Part shown: piece after piece, positions 8,555 through 16,765 of the stretch
Numbering within the stretch: position 1 is the stretch's first letter
Layout of the letters: every line of letters begins with the position of its first letter
Assembly: GCA_945892985.1 (NCBI GenBank)
Contig: CAMDDU010000003.1
Span: forward strand, 62,001 to 126,000
Direction: 5' to 3'
Length of the DNA: 64,000 nucleotides
DNA from: CAITSH01 sp945892985
Lineage (GTDB): Bacteria > Pseudomonadota > Gammaproteobacteria > Burkholderiales > SG8-39
Program-made: the position numbers and the translations under genes
The notes under the pieces: generated by a model
Seen by the model: only the letters and a program-made list of their open reading frames with translations
What the model was told of the DNA's origin: nothing
Database searches by the model: none

Positions 8555-9463
8555 CTAGCGTCCGGCTGCGCGCCAGTACGCCGGCAGATTCACCACATCG
8601 GCATCGCCCAGTCCGTCAGCGGAGGCTTGGTCGAAAACCTGCAGCGCCTGCGCCGTCACCGGCAGCGTGACGCCGTGGCTTGCCGCCTCGGCCACCATGG
8701 TGCGCAAATCCTTGCGCACGCCATCGACGTGAATGGTCACCGGCGCGCTCTTGTCGCCGTTGAGGTTGGCAACGATGGCAGGGCCGCGCGTGCGCAGTGT
8801 TCCCGGGGCGCCCGAGGTGTCTGAGAAAATGTCGATCATGCGCTGCGGCGTCAGACCCAGGGGCTTGACCAGGGCGAGGGCCTCGCCGAAGCTTTGCCAG
8901 AACACCAGCAGCGGCAGGTTGATGGCGAGCTTCATCAGTGCGCCTGAGCCCACCGGTCCCAGATGCTCGATGCGGCGGCAGAGTTTTTCGAGCAAGGGGC
9001 GGGCCAATGCGACGGCGGCATCGCTGCCGCCGACAAACGCAAAGAGCTTGCCCTCGCGCGCCGGGCCGACGGTACCGCCAACCGGGGCGTCGATGAACAG
9101 TGCGCCTTTGGCCTGCGCGTCGCGGGCGAGCGCGACCACGGTTTCGGGGCGCACCGTGCTCATTTCAATAAACAACTTGCCTGTCCTTGCCCCGGCGAGC
9201 AGCCCCCGGTCGCCGCGGTAGGCGCTTTCCAGCGCCGCATCGTCGGACATGATGGAAATGACAATGTCGCAGTCGCGTGCGAGTTCGGTCGCAGTGGCGG
9301 CCACTGTTGCGCCGGCCGCCACAAGCGCCTCGGCTTTGGCGCGCGTGCGGTTCCACACGCTGACCGCATAGCCCTGCTGCAACAGTCGTTCGACGAGGGC
9401 CGCGCCCATGCGGCCGATGCCGCATACGCCGATGCGTGCTGCGCTTTTGGGTAAAAGGCTCAT
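8555..9463 (-). CDS. 3-hydroxyisobutyrate dehydrogenase-family NAD(P)-dependent oxidoreductase
   Basis: This 302-aa protein has a Rossmann start (RIGVCGIGRMGAALVERLLQ), FIDAPVGGTVGPAREGKL for the substrate loop, and GSGALMKLAINLPL carrying the catalytic-lysine helix. It is a second, divergent member of the family seen at 3684. The ATG at 9463 follows a GGAG site and is preferred to longer readings. The 3' end is partly duplicated upstream of it on the map (8270-8340). The beta-hydroxyacid substrate is unknown. Confidence 0.87.
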   Translation of the reverse strand: MSLLPKSAARIGVCGIGRMGAALVERLLQQGYAVSVWNRTRAKAEALVAAGATVAATATELARDCDIVISIMSDDAALESAYRGDRGLLAGARTGKLFIEMSTVRPETVVALARDAQAKGALFIDAPVGGTVGPAREGKLFAFVGGSDAAVALARPLLEKLCRRIEHLGPVGSGALMKLAINLPLLVFWQSFGEALALVKPLGLTPQRMIDIFSDTSGAPGTLRTRGPAIVANLNGDKSAPVTIHVDGVRKDLRTMVAEAASHGVTLPVTAQALQVFDQASADGLGDADVVNLPAYWRAAGR

Positions 9464-9580
9464 GCTGATCTCCGTGGTTTTGCGTGCTTGCGACCGGGTT
9501 GCCCGATGCCCGCATGATAAAATCAAGCTGCTATTTTCGCATGATCACAGGCTGTGACGCCGCCCCGAGTCCCCATTGCC

Positions 9581-10636
9581 ATGAACCAAGTCTCCTCCCA
9601 GGTGGATCCCCTTGCGACCAAGCTGCCGGTCACTATCATCACGGGGTTTCTCGGCAGCGGGAAAACCACGCTGATCCGGCGTCTGCTGACCCACCCTGAC
9701 ATGAACCGGGTGGCAGTGGTGATCAACGAGATCGGCGAGATCGGCATCGACAACGACCTGGTGCGGATGTCATCCGAGAACGTCACGCTGCTGGCCAACG
9801 GCTGCCTGTGTTGCACCGTACGTACCGACTTGCAGGAAACCCTGCGCGAGTTGTTCGGCCAGCGCCGTGCCGGGCAGATTGCTGATTTTGACCGCATCGT
9901 CGTCGAGACCACCGGCCTTGCCGACCCGGCTCCTGTGGTGCAGACCCTGGTCAGCGACACCATGCTGTCGGCGCATTACCGCCTTGATGGCGTGGTGACG
10001 CTGGTGGATGCGGTCAACGGCATCTCCAATATCGAGACCACTCCCGAGGCGCAAAAGCAGATCGCGCTTGCTGACCGCATCATCATCACCAAGTCGGATC
10101 TGGTCAGCGAGGCTGAACTGGCCACGCTGCGTGAACGCGTTGCCGCGGTCAATCCTCGCGCCGACGCCGTGGCGGCGGTGATGGGAGAGATCGATCCGGC
10201 GCTGCTGACCGGACTTGGCCTGGCCAGCGCACGGGCTGGCGCAAGAACCCTGAGCTTTCTGGGTGAGGGGGGGGCGCAGCCGGGTTCGGGCGAGCGCTAC
10301 CTTGGTGCGCGGCTGCCGGCGCGCCATGATTCTGGCATTCGCACGCTTTCACTGCGCTTTGACAAGCCGTTTTCCTGGGAGGCGTTTTCTGCCGCCATGG
10401 ATATGCTCACCAGCTTGCGTGGTCCGGACTTGTTGCGCGTGAAGGGCATTGTCAATGTTGCGGGCAAGCCGGTGGTGGTGCAGGGCGTGCAGCATATTTT
10501 CCATCCGCCGCTGCATCTTGACCAATGGCCGAGCGAAGACCGTGATACGCGTATGGTGTTTATCAGTCGCAAGCTCGATGAGGCGATGATTCGCGGCCTG
10601 TTCGCCGCGGTCGGGGCGTTGTTGCCCGGCGCTTAA
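9581..10636 (+). CDS. CobW/P47K-family metal-trafficking GTPase
   Basis: A 351-aa G3E GTPase. The Walker A loop GFLGSGKTTLIRRLL follows a short N-terminus, then EIGEIGIDNDLV and the metal-binding CxCC motif in LLANGCLCCTV, then the base-recognition TKSD. The CobW C-terminal domain covers about residues 230-350 (HIFHPPLHLDQWP). These proteins deliver zinc, cobalt or other metals to target enzymes. The downstream neighbour, on the opposite strand, is a metal-dependent amidohydrolase, but the two converge and co-function is only a guess. The start has no strong ribosome site; an in-frame GTG at 9554 is possible. Confidence 0.87.
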   Translation: MNQVSSQVDPLATKLPVTIITGFLGSGKTTLIRRLLTHPDMNRVAVVINEIGEIGIDNDLVRMSSENVTLLANGCLCCTVRTDLQETLRELFGQRRAGQIADFDRIVVETTGLADPAPVVQTLVSDTMLSAHYRLDGVVTLVDAVNGISNIETTPEAQKQIALADRIIITKSDLVSEAELATLRERVAAVNPRADAVAAVMGEIDPALLTGLGLASARAGARTLSFLGEGGAQPGSGERYLGARLPARHDSGIRTLSLRFDKPFSWEAFSAAMDMLTSLRGPDLLRVKGIVNVAGKPVVVQGVQHIFHPPLHLDQWPSEDRDTRMVFISRKLDEAMIRGLFAAVGALLPGA

Positions 10637-10668
10637 AAAAATGGGGCTGCGCGCTTTGCGGCAGCCCC
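10635..10668 (-). terminator. Intrinsic terminator of the 10694 amidohydrolase gene
   Basis: On the minus strand GGGGCTGC (10661-10668) pairs perfectly with GCAGCCCC (10643-10650), and the hairpin is followed by A and seven T (10635-10642). This fits a rho-independent terminator 25 bases after the amidohydrolase stop. The plus-strand side has only a short T tract, so it would terminate the CobW transcript less well. Confidence 0.75.
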
Positions 10669-10693
10669 CTTTGGCAGCAAGTGCGGGATTGGC

Positions 10694-11833
10694 TTAGCGC
10701 CCCTTTATCTTGATCTTGAACAGTTTGCGTGCGTTGCCGCCCATGATGCGCTGGCGGTCGGCGCCGGACAGGCCTTTGACGCTCTTGATCAGGCCGACCG
10801 GATCGTCCTCACCCATGTCATACGGATAGTCGGTGCCCAGCATGACGTGGTCCGAGCCGTACTTGCGCACCAGATTAGCAAGCATTTCCGGATCGAAGGT
10901 GATGGTGTCGAAGTACATCTTGGCGAGATAGCTCGAGGGCGCTTTTTTGATCACGGTGCGCAGGTCTGCGCGGGCGCGGTGGGCGTGATCCATGCGCGCC
11001 CAGTAGTGGGCAAGATAGGCACCGCCGTGGGCGACGACCACCTTCAGCTTCGGGTTGCGCGCCATCACGCCGTCGAGGATCAGGTGGCTGACGGCGATGG
11101 TGGTGTCCATCGGATTACCTATGACGTTGTTGAAGTAGTGGTCGACCAGGCGCTTGCCCTCTGTGAAGCCCACCGGGTGCAGGAATAGCGGCATCTCGAG
11201 TTCCTCGGCGCGGCGGAAGAATTTTTCCAGTTTCAGTTTCGGGTCCGTAAGATCCATGCCGTTGACGTTAGTGTTGAGTTCCACGCCACGCAGGCCCAGC
11301 ACTTTTGATGCATATTCGAGTTCCTTGACGGCCATGTCGGCGTTTTGCAGCGGCACGGTGCCGATGCCGACAAAACGGTCTGGATTGCCGGCCACCAGGC
11401 CGGCAATGCCCTCGTTGACTTCGCGCGATAGCGTGCGCCCTAGCGCAGGCTCGGCCCAGTAGTAGTACTGGAAGGGGGCCGGCGAGACCGCCTGTATATC
11501 AATGCCCATCTTGTCCATGTCGCGCAAGCGCACCGGAATGGAGGACAACTTGGGTGCGCGTCCCGCCATTTGTTTGATGTTGACCTCGTTGGTCAGCGCG
11601 TTGGCGTAGATCACGCTGGGCTCATATTGTCCCGGTTTGAGATGCGCAACCTTGGCGGCAACCGCGGTGTTCAGGTAGTGGCAATGGATGTCGATGCGCA
11701 GGTCGGCAGTCTTGCGCTTGCCTTTTGTCACTGAGGAGGCGCGCACCGCGGTGACCGCCTTGCGTTTGGTTGCCGCGGCGCGGCCGTGGCGATGGGCGGG
11801 GTCGGTGCAGTTGGGGGAGCAGGTATAGAGCAT
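10694..11833 (-). CDS. Amidohydrolase-family (ACMSD-like) metal-dependent decarboxylase/hydrolase
   Basis: This 379-aa protein has the amidohydrolase-2 metal signature IDIHCHYL near residue 48, FLHPVGF with the next histidine, VVVAHGGAYLAHYWARMDH and the terminal metal Asp in VMLGTDYPYDMGEDDP. It resembles 2-amino-3-carboxymuconate-semialdehyde and other aromatic-acid decarboxylases. The substrate is not determined. An unusual N-terminal 45 residues (TCSPNCTDPAHRHGRAA then a basic stretch) carry Cys and His residues not needed for the fold; they might bind metal or be a misassigned start. A terminator follows the gene. Confidence 0.82.
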   Translation of the reverse strand: MLYTCSPNCTDPAHRHGRAAATKRKAVTAVRASSVTKGKRKTADLRIDIHCHYLNTAVAAKVAHLKPGQYEPSVIYANALTNEVNIKQMAGRAPKLSSIPVRLRDMDKMGIDIQAVSPAPFQYYYWAEPALGRTLSREVNEGIAGLVAGNPDRFVGIGTVPLQNADMAVKELEYASKVLGLRGVELNTNVNGMDLTDPKLKLEKFFRRAEELEMPLFLHPVGFTEGKRLVDHYFNNVIGNPMDTTIAVSHLILDGVMARNPKLKVVVAHGGAYLAHYWARMDHAHRARADLRTVIKKAPSSYLAKMYFDTITFDPEMLANLVRKYGSDHVMLGTDYPYDMGEDDPVGLIKSVKGLSGADRQRIMGGNARKLFKIKIKGR

Positions 11834-12070
11834 GGGGTCAGGTCCGTTTGGTGTTTGTTTGTTGTAGGGCCGAATTTTTCCGGTGCTTATGCTGCCGGAT
11901 TGGATAAGCCCTTGTATTTTAGCCCAAGCCCGGGCTCTCCCCCGGGCGTCGTATCAGGTCGAGCGCAAGACTTGGCGGTGATGCGTTAAAATCCGCGTCA
12001 CCTGATTGTCATGATTGTCACAATAACGAAAACCGGGGTGCCAACCAGGCGCCCCTTTGGAGGCCAGACC

Positions 12071-12718
12071 ATGTTGTTCGCAAAGCTGCTGCCGCAGGAT
12101 GGCAACTTTTTCGAGATGTTCAACCAGCACGCCGATTGCATCGCCAAGGCGGCGCGCGCGATGTCGCAGCTGGTGGCCAACTACGATAATCCGCAACTGC
12201 GCGAGCAGCATGCGCGCGAGGTAGATGATGCGGAGCACGCGGCGGATCGCATCACGCACGAGGTCAACAAGACGCTGCACCGGACCTTTATCACCCCGAT
12301 CGACCGCGACCAGATCCACTCGCTCATCAATACCATGGATGATGTGGCGGACCTGATCCAGGACTGCACGGAAACCCTCGCCCTTTACGACGTCCATCAT
12401 GTGACCGACGAGATTGTGCGCTTGGCCGAGCTGAGCGAGAAATGCTGCCTCAGGGTGCGTCACGCCGTTTCCCTGATCGGCGACCTGTCCAAGGCGAGCA
12501 CCGCCGAGGCCGCCCTGAAAACATGCGAGGAAATAGACCAACTCGAGTCGGATGCCGATCGCGTGCTTCGCTCGGCCATGAGCAAGTTGTTTCGCAACGA
12601 GCCCGATGTGCGTGAGGTGATCAAGCTGAAGGCGATATTCGAGCTGCTTGAAACAATCACCGACAAGTGCGAGGACGTGGCCAACCTGATCGAGGGCATT
12701 GTCCTTGAAAATTCCTGA
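12071..12718 (+). CDS. DUF47 (PhoU-like) phosphate transport regulator
   Basis: A 215-aa all-helical protein of the DUF47/PhoU-like family, which normally pairs with Pit-type phosphate transporters and modulates them. The motif IHSLINTMDDVADLIQD and the closing ITDKCEDVANLIEGIVLEN are typical metal-binding helices of the family. The ATG at 12071 follows GGAGG at a good distance and is chosen over the GTG/ATG-rich longer reading from 12011. It is followed after 23 bp by pitA, so the two are almost surely cotranscribed. Confidence 0.9.
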   Translation: MLFAKLLPQDGNFFEMFNQHADCIAKAARAMSQLVANYDNPQLREQHAREVDDAEHAADRITHEVNKTLHRTFITPIDRDQIHSLINTMDDVADLIQDCTETLALYDVHHVTDEIVRLAELSEKCCLRVRHAVSLIGDLSKASTAEAALKTCEEIDQLESDADRVLRSAMSKLFRNEPDVREVIKLKAIFELLETITDKCEDVANLIEGIVLENS

Positions 12719-12741
12719 GTCGGGTCGGGCATGATCCAATT

Positions 12742-13752
12742 ATGACGACCGGCCAGGTTGCGCTTTGGGTGATCGTCTTGCTGGTGTTGCTGGCGCTGGC
12801 TTTCGATTTTATGAACGGCTTTCATGATGCCGCCAATTCCATTGCCACGGTGGTGTCCACCGGCGTGCTCAAGCCGGCGCAAGCGGTGCTGTTCGCGGCG
12901 TTTTTCAATTTCGTCGCAATTTTCATCTTTCACCTGAGCGTCGCCGCCACAGTCGGCAAGGGCATTGTGCAGCCCGGGGTGGTGGACACGCATGTGGTGT
13001 TCGGTGCGCTGGTGGGGGCCATCACCTGGAACATTGTCACTTGGTACTACGGCATTCCGAGCAGCTCCTCGCATGCGCTGATCGGTGGCATCGTTGGCGC
13101 CGTAATAGCCAAGGCCGGCATCGGCGCGCTGATCGGGGCGGGGGTGTTCAAGACGGTGGCGTTTATTTTTGTGTCGCCATTACTCGGGTTTTTGCTCGGC
13201 TCGATGATGATGGTGCTGGTGGCCTGGGTGTGCCGCCGGGCGACACCATCCCGTGTTGACCGATGGTTTCGCCGCCTGCAACTGGTGTCGGCAAGCGCAT
13301 ACAGCCTTGGCCATGGCGGCAATGACGCGCAGAAAACCATTGGCATCATCTGGATGCTGCTTATCGCCACCGGCTATAGCGCCGCCGGCGACAGTTCGCC
13401 GCCAACCTGGACCATCGTCTGTTGCTACGCCGCGATCGCGGCCGGCACGATGTTTGGCGGTTGGCGCATCGTCAAAACAATGGGGCAGCGTATAACCAAA
13501 CTCAAACCAGTGGGTGGCTTTTGCGCCGAGACGGGGGGGGCGGTAACCCTGTTCCTTGCGACAGCGCTCGGCATTCCGGTATCGACAACCCACACCATCA
13601 CCGGCGCCATTGTCGGGGTCGGCGCGGTGCGTGGCGCCGGCGCGGTGCGCTGGGGGGTCGCCGGCAACATCGTTTGGGCGTGGATATTCACCATCCCCGC
13701 CAGTGCCTTTGTCGCCGCCGTATTCTACTGGCTGAGCATGCTTATTTTCTGA
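12742..13752 (+). CDS. pitA: Inorganic phosphate transporter, PiT family
   Basis: This 336-aa integral membrane protein has the PiT repeats: DFMNGFHDAANSIATVVSTG near the N-terminus and SLGHGGNDAQKTIGIIWM plus GIPVSTTHTITGAIVGVG in the second half. About ten membrane segments can be seen. It is a low-affinity symporter of metal phosphate with protons. It lies directly after the DUF47 gene. In the wider window phosphate handling recurs (phn locus, NptA-like transporter). The gene symbol is by family; orthology to E. coli pitA was not tested. Confidence 0.9.
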   Translation: MTTGQVALWVIVLLVLLALAFDFMNGFHDAANSIATVVSTGVLKPAQAVLFAAFFNFVAIFIFHLSVAATVGKGIVQPGVVDTHVVFGALVGAITWNIVTWYYGIPSSSSHALIGGIVGAVIAKAGIGALIGAGVFKTVAFIFVSPLLGFLLGSMMMVLVAWVCRRATPSRVDRWFRRLQLVSASAYSLGHGGNDAQKTIGIIWMLLIATGYSAAGDSSPPTWTIVCCYAAIAAGTMFGGWRIVKTMGQRITKLKPVGGFCAETGGAVTLFLATALGIPVSTTHTITGAIVGVGAVRGAGAVRWGVAGNIVWAWIFTIPASAFVAAVFYWLSMLIF

Positions 13753-13935
13753 TTTTCAGCCGCATCGTAGTCTGGAAACGATCGACTGGCGCGGGTTTCC
13801 AGCTTGTGTTGCAGGCGGGGGTCCTGCGGCCTTCCGAAGCGCGATACGGACTACTCCAGTCGGTTTAAACTGACCCCTGCCCGAGGCGAGCCTTAAGCGT
13901 TACCCTGCCAGCCATTCACTAATGGAATCTCTCTC

Positions 13936-14634
13936 ATGAGCACTCAGCCAGCCGAACCCGTCGCTGCATTGGACGACACCGTCAGCGTATCGATTGCGGT
14001 CGCCGATTTCAGCCCATCCGAGATGTACGTATTTTTACGCGACGCGGTGGTGCCGCGTCCGATCGCCTGGGTATCGACAATGAATGCAGCAGGGCAGACC
14101 AACCTGGCGCCCTTCAGCTTTTTCAACGTCGTCAGCCCCTATCCGCCGACCATAGGCTTTAGCATAGGCCCGCGCGGTGACAATCACAGTTCGGGCGAGC
14201 GACTGATCAAGGACACCCTGCTGAACATACGCGCCGTGGGCGAGTTCGTCGTCAACATCGTGCCCGGAGGCCTGCTCGAACCAATGGTGAAATGTTCCGA
14301 CCCGCTGGCTCATGGGGAGAGCGAATTCGACCATGCCGGTCTTGTGCCTGTGCCCTCGACGCTGGTGCGGCCGCCGCGCGTGCGCGGTGCGCCGGTTTCG
14401 CTCGAATGCCGCACTCATTCCATCACGGAGATCGGTGTGAACACCTGGGTCATGGGTACGGTGGTGCACATACACGTCGACCGCAAGGCTTATCTTGGTT
14501 CTACCCCGGCGCTCAAGCACCGCATCAACGTGGTCGCCGATGCCGCCAATCGGCCGGTCGGAAGGCTAGATCGCGCCAACTACACGCGGGTGACGGACCT
14601 TGAGGTGCAATGGCGTCAGGAAGGCCCGAACTAG
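13936..14634 (+). CDS. Flavin reductase-like FMN-binding split-barrel protein
   Basis: A 232-aa protein with a flavin reductase-like domain: PRPIAWVSTMNAAGQTNLAP, FSFFNVVSPYPPTIGFSIGP, and NIRAVGEFVVNIV. Such split-barrel proteins bind FMN and may supply reduced flavin to monooxygenases or act on their own. The stop falls 25 bases inside a longer reading of the next gene but 54 bases before the start preferred here. The partner is unknown; the luciferase-like enzyme at 1366 is a possible but distant client. Confidence 0.82.
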   Translation: MSTQPAEPVAALDDTVSVSIAVADFSPSEMYVFLRDAVVPRPIAWVSTMNAAGQTNLAPFSFFNVVSPYPPTIGFSIGPRGDNHSSGERLIKDTLLNIRAVGEFVVNIVPGGLLEPMVKCSDPLAHGESEFDHAGLVPVPSTLVRPPRVRGAPVSLECRTHSITEIGVNTWVMGTVVHIHVDRKAYLGSTPALKHRINVVADAANRPVGRLDRANYTRVTDLEVQWRQEGPN

Positions 14635-14687
14635 AAGATCCGCGTGCCGGCCTTGTTGCGCGTATAGAAAACCGAATTGGAGGTGTC

Positions 14688-15041
14688 GTGGGGAAATTGC
14701 TCCTGCTGTGGCTGATTAATGCCCTTGCCTTGCTGGCCTTGCCTTATGTAGTGCCCTCGGTGCAGGTCGAGAGCTTCGCCGTCGCACTGGTGGCCGCGCT
14801 CGTGCTCGGCTTTGTCAACACGCTGATCCGGCCTGTGCTGGTGCTGCTGACCTTGCCGGTCAGCATTGTCACGCTGGGCCTGTTCGTTTTTGCCATCAAC
14901 GGCTTGCTCTTCTGGATGGTGGCGTCATGGCTGGAGGGCTTTCACGTCGCGGGTTTTTGGTCGGCGGTGTTGGGGGCCATCGTCTACGGGATTATTTCCT
15001 GGGCGGCGAGCGCGCTGGCGTTTGGCGACCGGCGCGCCTAG
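14688..15041 (+). CDS. Small four-helix membrane protein (phage holin superfamily IV-like)
   Basis: A 117-aa protein with four predicted membrane helices: LLLLWLINALALLALPYVV, then FAVALVAALVLGFVNTLI, VSIVTLGLFVFAINGLLF, and FWSAVLGAIVYGIISWAA. It belongs to the widespread family named after mycobacterial phage holins, which in most bacteria is not phage-linked. The GTG at 14688 follows GGAGG and gives the usual family start; the longer reading from 14610 overlaps the flavin reductase gene. Function unknown. Confidence 0.78.
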   Translation: MGKLLLLWLINALALLALPYVVPSVQVESFAVALVAALVLGFVNTLIRPVLVLLTLPVSIVTLGLFVFAINGLLFWMVASWLEGFHVAGFWSAVLGAIVYGIISWAASALAFGDRRA

Positions 15042-15122
15042 GCCGGCTATCACGGTCGGCGTCTAAAAATACGCATCCAAGCTGCTATATTGTCATCCCG
15101 TTTTGATTGCTGATCAGTGAAC

Positions 15123-16682
15123 ATGAAGAAGGTCGGTCGTAACGATCCGTGCCCTTGCGGTAGCGGAAAAAAATACAAGCTGTGCCATCAGGCGATTGAT
15201 GAAGGCATGCCGGCTGTGCCGGTAAATACTGCTGTGACGGAAAAGGCCGCGCTCGAAAGCCGGTTCGTCAATCAGGGTAACGCGCTGCAGGCGCAGGGCC
15301 TGCTGGACGAGGCGGTGATGTGTTATCGCCAGGCTGTGGAAATCAATCCGGCCGCGGCCGAACTGCACAGCAATCTTGGCAACCTGCTCGACAGCCTTGG
15401 CCGGACCGAAGAGGCGGTGGCCAGTTACCGCAAGGCGCTCGCGCTCAAACCGGAGGTCGCCGAGTTGCACAGCAATCTCGGACTGACATTACAGACGCTG
15501 GGCCGCTCCGAAGAGGCAGTGGCGTGCTACGAAAAGGCCGTTGCGATAAAGCCCGGGTATGCCGGCGCGCATTTCAACCTTGGCCTCGCGCTGCAGGCTC
15601 AGGGCAGGCACGAGGCTGCCGCGACGCGTTACAGGCAGGTTCTCGCGCTGCGACCGGGCTATGCGCAAGCCCACAACAATCTGGCCAATGCGCTCGAGTC
15701 GCTCGGGCGGCTCGATGAGGCGATCGTAAGCTACCGCGATGCGGTCGCCCTCGACCCCTTACTGCTTGCCGCCCGCAACGGGCTGGCGTCGGTGCTCGGC
15801 CGTCTGGTGCCGCTTTGGCACGTGCCAATGATGAACGACACCATTCGCAATGCGGCTTATTACGAGGCGCTGCGCGCGGCGGTCACGCCCGATTCGAACG
15901 TATTCGAGATCGGCACCGGATCGGGGCTGCTGTCCATGATGGCTGCGAAGCTGGGGGCGAAAAGCGTGACTACCTGCGAGGCCGAGCCGATTGTCGCCGC
16001 AACGGCGAAACGGGTCATTGCGGATAACGGCCTTGATCAACGTATCCGCTTGCTCGCCAAAAAATCCACCGATGTGCACGTGGGCGAAGACCTGTCGCAG
16101 CCGGCGGACATCCTGGTTTCAGAAATTCTCTCCAGTGAGTTGCTTGGCGAGCGCGTGCTGTCGAGCATAGAGGACGCCAAGCGACGGCTGCTCAAGCCCG
16201 GCTGCCGCATTATCCCCGCTGCCGGCAGCATCATGATCGCGCTGTTCGGTGGCGAGGATATTGGCAGCAATCTTGCCGTCGGGGACGCCTGTGGTTTCAA
16301 TTTACGTCAGTTCAACGACATTGTGCCGCGGCGCCAGACCATTGCGCGCAGCGACCTCACGATCGAAATGCTCAGCGCTGATACCGAGGCGTTTCGTTTT
16401 GATTTCGAGAGCGCCATCGTCGCGGCCCCGGAGGTAAAGACCTTGAACATTCCGGTGACGGCGGCGGGGCTCTGTCTTGGGTTCGTTCAATGGATACGCT
16501 TGGAGATGTTCGCCGACATCGTGTTCGAGAACCACCCGTCGGTCAAGGCAGCGGCATCGGGTTGGACACGCTGCGCTTATGTGTTCGCCTCACCCGTTGA
16601 ACTCAAAGTCGGTCAGGTCGCGGTCGTGTCTGCGGCGCATAACCGCGTGATGCCGTGGTTTGAATTGCAGGGCGTCGAGTAA
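15123..16682 (+). CDS. SEC-C / TPR / PRMT-like methyltransferase fusion
   Basis: This 519-aa protein has three parts. Residues 4-22 form a SEC-C zinc motif (RNDPCPCGSGKKYKLCH). Residues about 40-235 hold at least five tetratricopeptide repeats (LHSNLGNLLDSLGRTEEAVA and similar). From about 255 a class I methyltransferase fold follows, with the SAM loop FEIGTGSGLLS (F261) and acidic CEAEP. The motif SEILSSELLGE places E334 and E343 as the double-E loop typical of protein arginine methyltransferases, closest in look to PRMT7/PRMT9. I infer a soluble protein methyltransferase whose TPR part binds its substrate. SEC-C domains elsewhere act in SecA. The ATG at 15123 is used rather than GTG 15117. 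Confidence 0.75.
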   Translation: MKKVGRNDPCPCGSGKKYKLCHQAIDEGMPAVPVNTAVTEKAALESRFVNQGNALQAQGLLDEAVMCYRQAVEINPAAAELHSNLGNLLDSLGRTEEAVASYRKALALKPEVAELHSNLGLTLQTLGRSEEAVACYEKAVAIKPGYAGAHFNLGLALQAQGRHEAAATRYRQVLALRPGYAQAHNNLANALESLGRLDEAIVSYRDAVALDPLLLAARNGLASVLGRLVPLWHVPMMNDTIRNAAYYEALRAAVTPDSNVFEIGTGSGLLSMMAAKLGAKSVTTCEAEPIVAATAKRVIADNGLDQRIRLLAKKSTDVHVGEDLSQPADILVSEILSSELLGERVLSSIEDAKRRLLKPGCRIIPAAGSIMIALFGGEDIGSNLAVGDACGFNLRQFNDIVPRRQTIARSDLTIEMLSADTEAFRFDFESAIVAAPEVKTLNIPVTAAGLCLGFVQWIRLEMFADIVFENHPSVKAAASGWTRCAYVFASPVELKVGQVAVVSAAHNRVMPWFELQGVE

Positions 16683-16699
16683 GTCAGCCGGTGATGCGC

Positions 16700-16730
16700 T
16701 GGAAAGAGCCGCCTGGCGCGGCTTCCCAGC
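16700..16730. terminator. Hairpin between convergent genes
   Basis: CTGG-AA-GCCGC pairs imperfectly with GCGGC-TT-CCAG around a five-base loop, between the stop codons of the methyltransferase-like gene (plus) and phnW (minus). No U tract follows on either side, so termination by this hairpin alone is uncertain. Confidence 0.35.
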
Positions 16731-16765
16731 CGCCAGACTGAAAAAATGTTGGACCGTTAGGCGGA

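Larger units (their letters stand above)
8042..8697. repeat. Tandem segmental duplication, unit about 298 bp
   Basis: Copy one (about 8042-8340) and copy two (about 8341-8697) both contain, in order, the 3' end of the LVIVD gene, a 129-bp palindromic-ended repeat, and the 3' end of the dehydrogenase gene on the minus strand. Offsets between copies are 298 bp. Copy one lacks about 60 bp around the dehydrogenase stop codon and so carries only a relic of that gene's tail (complement of about 8270-8340, reading SHGVTLPVTAQALQVFDQA). Copy two keeps the intact gene end. The junction is near 8340, where both parents share TCGTTTCACC or a similar short sequence. Confidence 0.85.

Noticed and set aside
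11954..12739. 261-codon minus-strand open frame
   Set aside because: Antisense of the DUF47 gene, which has a strong ribosome site and family motifs.
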